Assembly: GCA_003427395.1 (NCBI GenBank)
Contig: BFEA01000185.1
Location: 2,247,026-2,295,305, forward strand
Direction: 5' to 3'
From: Chara braunii
Lineage: Eukaryota > Streptophyta > Charophyceae > Charales > Characeae
Length of the DNA stretch: 48,280 nt
The notes beneath the pieces are model-generated. The model had not been told where the DNA came from. It worked only from the letters and a program-made list of their open reading frames with translations, and did not search any database. Of the stretch, positions 43,649-48,280 are shown in pieces. Every line of letters starts with the position of its first letter. Position 1 is the first letter of the stretch. The position numbers and the translations under genes were made by a program.

Positions 43649-44036
43649 GCGCGCGCGAGCGAGTGCCACCCTCTCTCTCTCTGTCTCTGCCACCCGCTCC
43701 ACCCCGTACTTTCTCTCTCTCTCTCTCGCACACACACACACACACACACACAGGGCTTCATTTTCGCCACAGCGCCACAACAAAGGCGTACTCCAAATAT
43801 AGACTTCTCGGTGCGAGGGCATAATGGAGAGATGCATGCCCGTCATCAGGGCATATTAGGCAGGGACCGGTGATATGGGACCCGTGGTCCGGTAAGGGCA
43901 TCCAAAGAAGTTGCACCTCTCACTGGCAGGGGCCAGCAGGAAAGTTCTGAGGCCCCAGGGGCAAATCAGCGTGAGTAGGCCGTCGAAGGGGTATTTCGCA
44001 ACGAAACGAAATTTCTAGGGGCATTTCAAAACTTGT
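43297..44036. repeat. TGCCCCT repeat family, copy 2, with inverted ends
   Basis: The left side (43305-43530) matches 22640-22860. The right side (43950-44036) carries the reverse complement motifs AGGGGCA and GGGGCAAAT, so the ends form a loose inverted repeat (TAAATGCCCCTGAAA facing its complement). It encloses the CT and CA microsatellites. Confidence 0.5.
43583..43752. repeat. (CT)n and (CA)n microsatellites
   Basis: CT repeat 43581-43642, interrupted CT 43672-43728, CA repeat 43731-43752. Confidence 0.95.
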
Positions 44037-45004
44037 TCCATTGTTTTTTCTTTTATTTTTTTTGCCGGGGTAAGAAAAACACAAGAGGAAAACATCCGAC
44101 GGGGAGATCGCAAAGATCGCGGGCGGCTGACTGTCTGTAGAAATCGGGGCCTAGCTACACTGATTCTTCTTCATTTTTCCCCAAAAAAATTAAAAATAAA
44201 AAACTTCTTCTTCATTTTTGACCTTCGATCTTTGTAGTCAACGGCCAGAAATTGAGAATGCTTCATTTTTGACTTTTATCTATCTATGTAATCGACGGCG
44301 GGGAATTGAGATTGAGAGTCCGGCTAGCTAAGTGGGACCTGGCCCCGGGGGATGATCTCTTGCCGTTGATCTACGGAATCTAACGGCAGTCAGACTGGAG
44401 GACTATGAGTGAGGGCCTCGTTCGGTGCTGCTTCCGAATGAGCGCCAGACAGAAATGGGGTGGGTATATTGCCGCCTTTTTCGGCACTATACATTCACTG
44501 GCGTTCACATTTCGCCGCCGGTGAATGGAACGGCTCGGTCCTCCGCCGGTCCTCCGCCGGTGCTTCCCCCGGTCCTTCCCCCGCTGAGTAATCCCGGCAG
44601 GAGGGAAGCCGCCACTGCCGGCAAAGGTACGGACGTAGGGGGAAGGAGCGGGGGATGGGGCGCACAGAAAAAAACAATGCGCAAATAGGGGCCCTCTTCA
44701 TACCAAATCTCTGTGCTCCCTCTGGCCACACGCTCAGATCTGCAGGCGATGGTGGCCGCGATGCGTGTCGGCTATGGTGGGCACTGGTCTACACGTCTCT
44801 CTCCCTCTCTGTGTCTGATCGTATCTCTCTCTGTGTCTGATCGTGGCAATCATTTGAATTACGACGGTTGTCATCATCTGACTGATGGGTCAAAGTTAAT
44901 ATAGTGAGGAATTCTCTCTCTCTCTCTCTCTCTCTGTCTGTGTGTCGGGGTGTTTGTTGCTCCTTCTGGAAGCTTCTGATCCGTGATTACTTGTGGTTTA
45001 ACGT
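44037..45004. other. no gene recognised
   Basis: Direct repeats of an ATCGACGG/CGTTGATCT-like phrase occur at 44220-44390. GAGGGCCTCGTTCGGTGC at 44412 looks like a lone Tourist-type end. CT tracts lie at 44915-44935. Confidence 0.4.
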
Positions 45005-45365
45005 AGAAAGCAGTGGCTGAGATCTCGTCGGAATGAGGGGAGAATCGGGGGCTAGTATTGTCCCGCGAATAGAACGCATGCGTGTTATTGGGGCCACGTT
45101 GCAGTAGTAATCTACTAATCTGTAGGAATTGCTGGTCTGATCGTCGTGAACGTGGAGAAATTCGGCGGCTCCTATCTTCTCTCGAATACAACGCATGTGT
45201 ATAATTCGGGGCACGCTGCAGTGGTAGGACCAGTCTGCAGCGAAAGCGCTGGTATCTCGTCGGGACGAGTCGGGACGTGGGGAGAATGAACGGCTAGTAA
45301 TCTCTCGCCCGAATACAACACGTCCCTTTTGGCCCCGCGTCTCAGCAGCAGTCTACTGTCTATCT
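45005..45365. repeat. three-unit degenerate tandem array, period ~125
   Basis: Each unit runs TCGTCGG, GGGGAGAAT, GGCTAGTA or GGCTCCTA, CGAATA-AACGC and CACGYTGCAG. The CGAATAGAACG/CGAATACAACG cores (near 45064, 45184, 45311) match the arms of the 46590 MITE. Confidence 0.75.
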
Positions 45366-45726
45366 AAAGTGATTATGATGGTTATGATTATGGTTATGAT
45401 GACGATTATGATGATGATTACAAGAGTGTCGTAAACATTTTAGTTGTCGTCTCCTGTTGAGTGAGTATGGTGCTTCTTCAGTGAAGCTTCCTTGCATTTC
45501 GGTTCGATCTGGTGAATCTTCCTCGATTGTTCGATGAATTGCCGCAAGGATGGTTGAGCTCGCGCGTGGATCTTGCGATTGTTAATTAATCATTCAATAA
45601 TTAATTAATCATGGCACGAAGTTCAGGGATGGTTTTGCTGCCGTCAACAAAAATATGACCACGAATGGTGGAGGTGCTGACGTACGTGGTGGATTGCGGC
45701 GCGCTTTTCTGCAGTTGATGACGTGG

Positions 45727-46024
45727 AGGCTTCTCAGCCAGCAGTCTGGCTGGTGTTGAATTCTCTTTATGGGGTAGGTCGGCGCCTCCCGGCTTTTTTA
45801 AGTCTCTTTTTAATTTTTTATTATTGTTATTATTATTTTTAAGGTTGGTTTCGATTCTAATTTTCGCAAAAAAAAAAAAAAAAGGCGTGCTGTGAGGCTT
45901 CTCAGCCAGCAGTCTGGCTGGTGTTGAATTCTCTTTATGGGGTAGGTCGGCGCCTCCCGGCTCTATTAAGTCTCTTTCTTTCCATTTTCGCAAAAAAAAA
46001 AAAAAAAAAAAAAGCGTGCTGTAG
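45727..46024. repeat. tandem duplication, period 168
   Basis: 45727 and 45895 start identical blocks (AGGCTTCTCAGCCAGCAGTC through GTCGGCGCCTCCCGGCT). Each is followed by a TTTTCGC-poly(A)-GCGTGCTGT end. The poly(A)-ended units suggest two tandem retroposed copies or a simple duplication. Confidence 0.85.
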
Positions 46025-46589
46025 TTAAAACGATGAGTAGCAGTTAAACAAATTCGTCTCTTCCGTGTGATTTGAGTGCAGTCGCTGTCGTTGCCGACAA
46101 CAAAAATTTTGACGTGCTTATCGTCGATGGATTGATTTATTGATTGCTGACGTGGACATTACTTAGCCGCCTATGGCAAGGATTCACTTCTTCGTCCCCC
46201 CCTCCATCTCCGCCTCGTCCCTCTCCTCCCTCTCCTCCCTCTCCTCCCTCTCCTCCCTGTTTCCTAAGACATAAAGACATGGAGATTGGGAAGGGAAAAG
46301 AACCTGATGGGAGAGGAGAGAAGGAGGTGATCTCCTGTACTCGGCGGCCCATCGGAAAGAGCGAAAAGGCGATGTGGCTGAAGACGACGCTATGTTATAA
46401 GTGATCTATCTATCTATCTATAGCGGTTTCAGTTCGAAAATGCGTTTTAGTCACGATTCCACGAATGTATTGTGTCAAACTGAGGAAAATCGTGAATGTA
46501 TACAACCGAGGTTTAGGCTCGGGTGGGGATGTGTTGTACTCGAGGTATGCCAGAACCCGATTAAAAACTTAAATCGTGATTGCGCCCTA

Positions 46590-46694
46590 CAGTCTTCCCT
46601 CGAATACAACGTACGGTCATTATAGCTGAACTTGGTGTATATTTCAGTCTAAATTCAGCTATAATGACCGTACGTTGTATTCGGGGGAAGACTG
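46590..46694. repeat. Tc1/mariner-type MITE, GTCTTC-CGAATA family, copy 2
   Basis: 105 bp, almost a perfect hairpin: CAGTCTTCCCTCGAATACAA to TTGTATTCGGGGGAAGACTG with arms of about 42 bp. TA lies on both sides (46588-46589, 46695-46696). Confidence 0.88.
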
Positions 46695-46734
46695 TAGCCC
46701 TAGTTACCCCATTCTATTTTTTATTTATATCCTA

Positions 46735-46988
46735 TTGAGTCGGTGCGGTGAAATTCCGACGAAACAAAACAAAAAAGAAAATAATAATAATAAGAAATCC
46801 GACGAAACAATTTGTCACAGCCCCTCCCTCGTTTGTTGTCCTCGTCTCTCTCTCTGCCTACCGTTTACCGCGCAGCTCTTTTTGACGCCAGGTAAACCGT
46901 AGGGAGCAAAGAGGGAGGGAGGGAGAAGAGGACAACAAACGAGGGAGGGGGTGTGACAAACTGTTTCGTCTTAGTTTCACCGACTCAA
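46735..46988. repeat. TA-flanked MITE, TTGAGTCGGTG ends
   Basis: The inverted arms run from TTGAGTCGGTG through CGACGAAACA, CCCTCCCTCGTTTGTTGTCC and CTACCGTTTACC, mirrored by GGTAAACCGTAG onwards to CACCGACTCAA at 46988. TA lies on both sides (46733-46734, 46989-46990). Confidence 0.85.
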
Positions 46989-47236
46989 TACGATACGATA
47001 TATATATATCGTCACAAACAGAACTGCCCGGTAAACCGTAGGCAGAGAGAGAGAAGAGGACAACAAACGAGGGAGGGGGTGTGACAAACTGTTTCGTCTT
47101 AGTTTCACCGACTCAATACGATACGATATATATATATCGTCACAAACAGAACTGCCCGGTAAACCGTAGGCAGAGAGAGAGAAGAGGACAACAAACGAGG
47201 GGCTGTGAAAAACTGTTTCGTCGGAGTTTCACATAT
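46891..47236. repeat. tandem copies of the MITE's right arm, period 128
   Basis: GGTAAACCGTAG recurs at 46891, 47030 and 47158. The last two units are 128 bp apart and almost identical, including GATACGATATATATATATCG. Confidence 0.9.
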
Positions 47237-48280
47237 ATGTGTGTGACGACATATATATATATATACATGTATATGTGTATGTATATGTGTATATCTATGT
47301 GTATATCTGTGTTTATATATATGCATATATATGACACACGGGGGTGGGGGCAGCCAGCGCTCAACCTGTCATCCACGTGGCTGGCCTTGTACGTAAGAGG
47401 TTATGAACGGGTGGAGCTTTCCTTACCTCTTCCCCCTCCCCCTTTTTTCCTTTTCCTTTTTCTTTCCCCTTTTTTGCGCTCTGATTCACAATGTGACAAT
47501 ATATATATATTTTTCTAGTTGAAAAACATGTATATATATATATTTACAGTGTACATAGGAGTGCAGCTTGAAACTACTAGGTAAAATCGGGGGAACCAAA
47601 TAATCTTATCCAATCCGACGTGTAGGACTTGCTACTTATTTGGTTCTGTGAATGTCAGCTACCTAATCTTTGTTTGTTATTTTTTGTTTAATTCCCTCCC
47701 CCCCCCCCCTCCTCGTCCCCCCCGTTACATGAGACTTAAGGGGAGACGAAGCAACATAATTATTCGAGGTACATATAGAATTTAGGGTAGCAATGTACCT
47801 TCACGTTCTCTGGCAATTGTATAATTAGTGGCTGTTACTCTCCACCCCCCCGTTCTTTAATTTAGTTTCGCCGTCGGCGGCGTCATAAACGAGACAGACC
47901 GTGACTGGGAATTGAGCTTTTTTTTTTTTGTTTTTTGTTTTTGTTCCCTCTCAGAGGATAATATTTGGAATTGGAATTATTATTATCCGGTATTTAATTT
48001 CAATTTTTTTTTTTAATTGTATTAATGAGATTTGCTACAGTGAGTAATGCTGGCAGTAGTCGGAAAAAAATCGTAACTGCCGAAAAAAAAAAAAAAAAAA
48101 ACTGATCAACACGCAGCTCACGAGGTTAAAAAAAAAGAAAAAAAGAAAAGGGGTAATTTAAAAAAAGAAAAAAAAAAGAAAGGGTAACCCACGTCGCTGA
48201 ATGGTACAGTTGATGAGCTCTCGCATCCTGATGAAAGCAAATCGATTGGATACGGTGAGGGGCTGCCGCTTTTTTTTTTT
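47237..48280. other. AT-rich repeats, no gene recognised
   Basis: (TA)n-type tracts occur at 47225-47335 and 47501-47545. An 11-bp inverted repeat GAACCAAATAA lies near 47594 and 47635. A homopolymer-rich end follows. No frame is convincing. Confidence 0.5.

Noticed and set aside
43252-43873. Open frames with Leu-Ser and Glu-Arg runs on both strands
   Set aside because: Translation of CT and CA microsatellites.
44412-44700. Third PIF/Harbinger MITE
   Set aside because: GAGGGCCTCGTTCGG on the left and GGGGCCCTCTTC on the right look alike only for a few bases and no TAA/TTA pair is present.
45005-45365. CRISPR-like array
   Set aside because: Units diverge along their whole length, with no constant repeats separated by unique spacers; the window is eukaryotic.

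Overview
The window is eukaryotic nuclear DNA made almost entirely of transposable elements in various states of decay, nested inside each other and mixed with simple repeats and assembly gaps. The best guess for the organism is a charophyte green alga such as Chara braunii (about 0.75). This rests on protein families I recall as very abundant there: a Myb/trihelix-like protein with KVHHFQGLSGKQDFFQL, a zinc-knuckle ORF with NCNEPGHYKNQCP followed by a charged coiled coil, and LINE C-termini with TIEHIFLQCP. No database search was possible. I find no intact cellular gene; the only non-transposon candidate is a weak multi-pass membrane-protein ORF near 5.0-5.6 kb.

Layout. 0.85-2.8 kb (-): broken Myb/trihelix-like gene, possibly the accessory gene of a PIF/Harbinger transposon. 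3-8.4 kb: low-complexity DNA and weak ORFs. 8.4-13.4 kb (-): decayed Helitron helicase, split by a ~2 kb hAT-like insertion with an 8-bp target duplication. 13.6-21.1 kb (-): a nearly full-length LINE (ORF1; ORF2 with endonuclease, reverse transcriptase and C-terminal region), itself split by three hAT-type elements, each flanked by an exact 8-bp target duplication. 21.4-24.4 kb: CT microsatellites, a 589-bp gap and an uncut Nextera mate-pair junction adapter. 26-27 kb (+): 5'-truncated LINE, then a tRNA-headed SINE. 27.7 kb: a second Nextera adapter. 28-31 kb: several MITEs and poly-T assembly noise. 31-35 kb (+): two further LINE 3' parts, one in a fold-back arrangement. 35.9-41.8 kb (-): a complete Penelope-like retroelement flanked by direct pseudo-LTRs, with a zinc-knuckle ORF1 and an ORF2 that has the GIY-YIG nuclease N-terminal to the reverse transcriptase. 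42.3 kb: a U2 snRNA retropseudogene. 42.4-47.3 kb: MITEs of several families, degenerate tandem arrays and microsatellites.

How the parts relate. Autonomous elements (LINE, Penelope-like, Helitron) supply coding parts, although every copy here is broken. The SINE and the U2 pseudogene look like substrates of LINE machinery. The many short inverted-repeat elements fall into groups by terminal sequence and target duplication: 8 bp (hAT), TAA/TTA (PIF/Harbinger), TTAA (piggyBac-like) and TA (Tc1/mariner-like). Most nonsense codons I could inspect are TGA at an expected CGA or TGG codon, which suggests decay by cytosine deamination.
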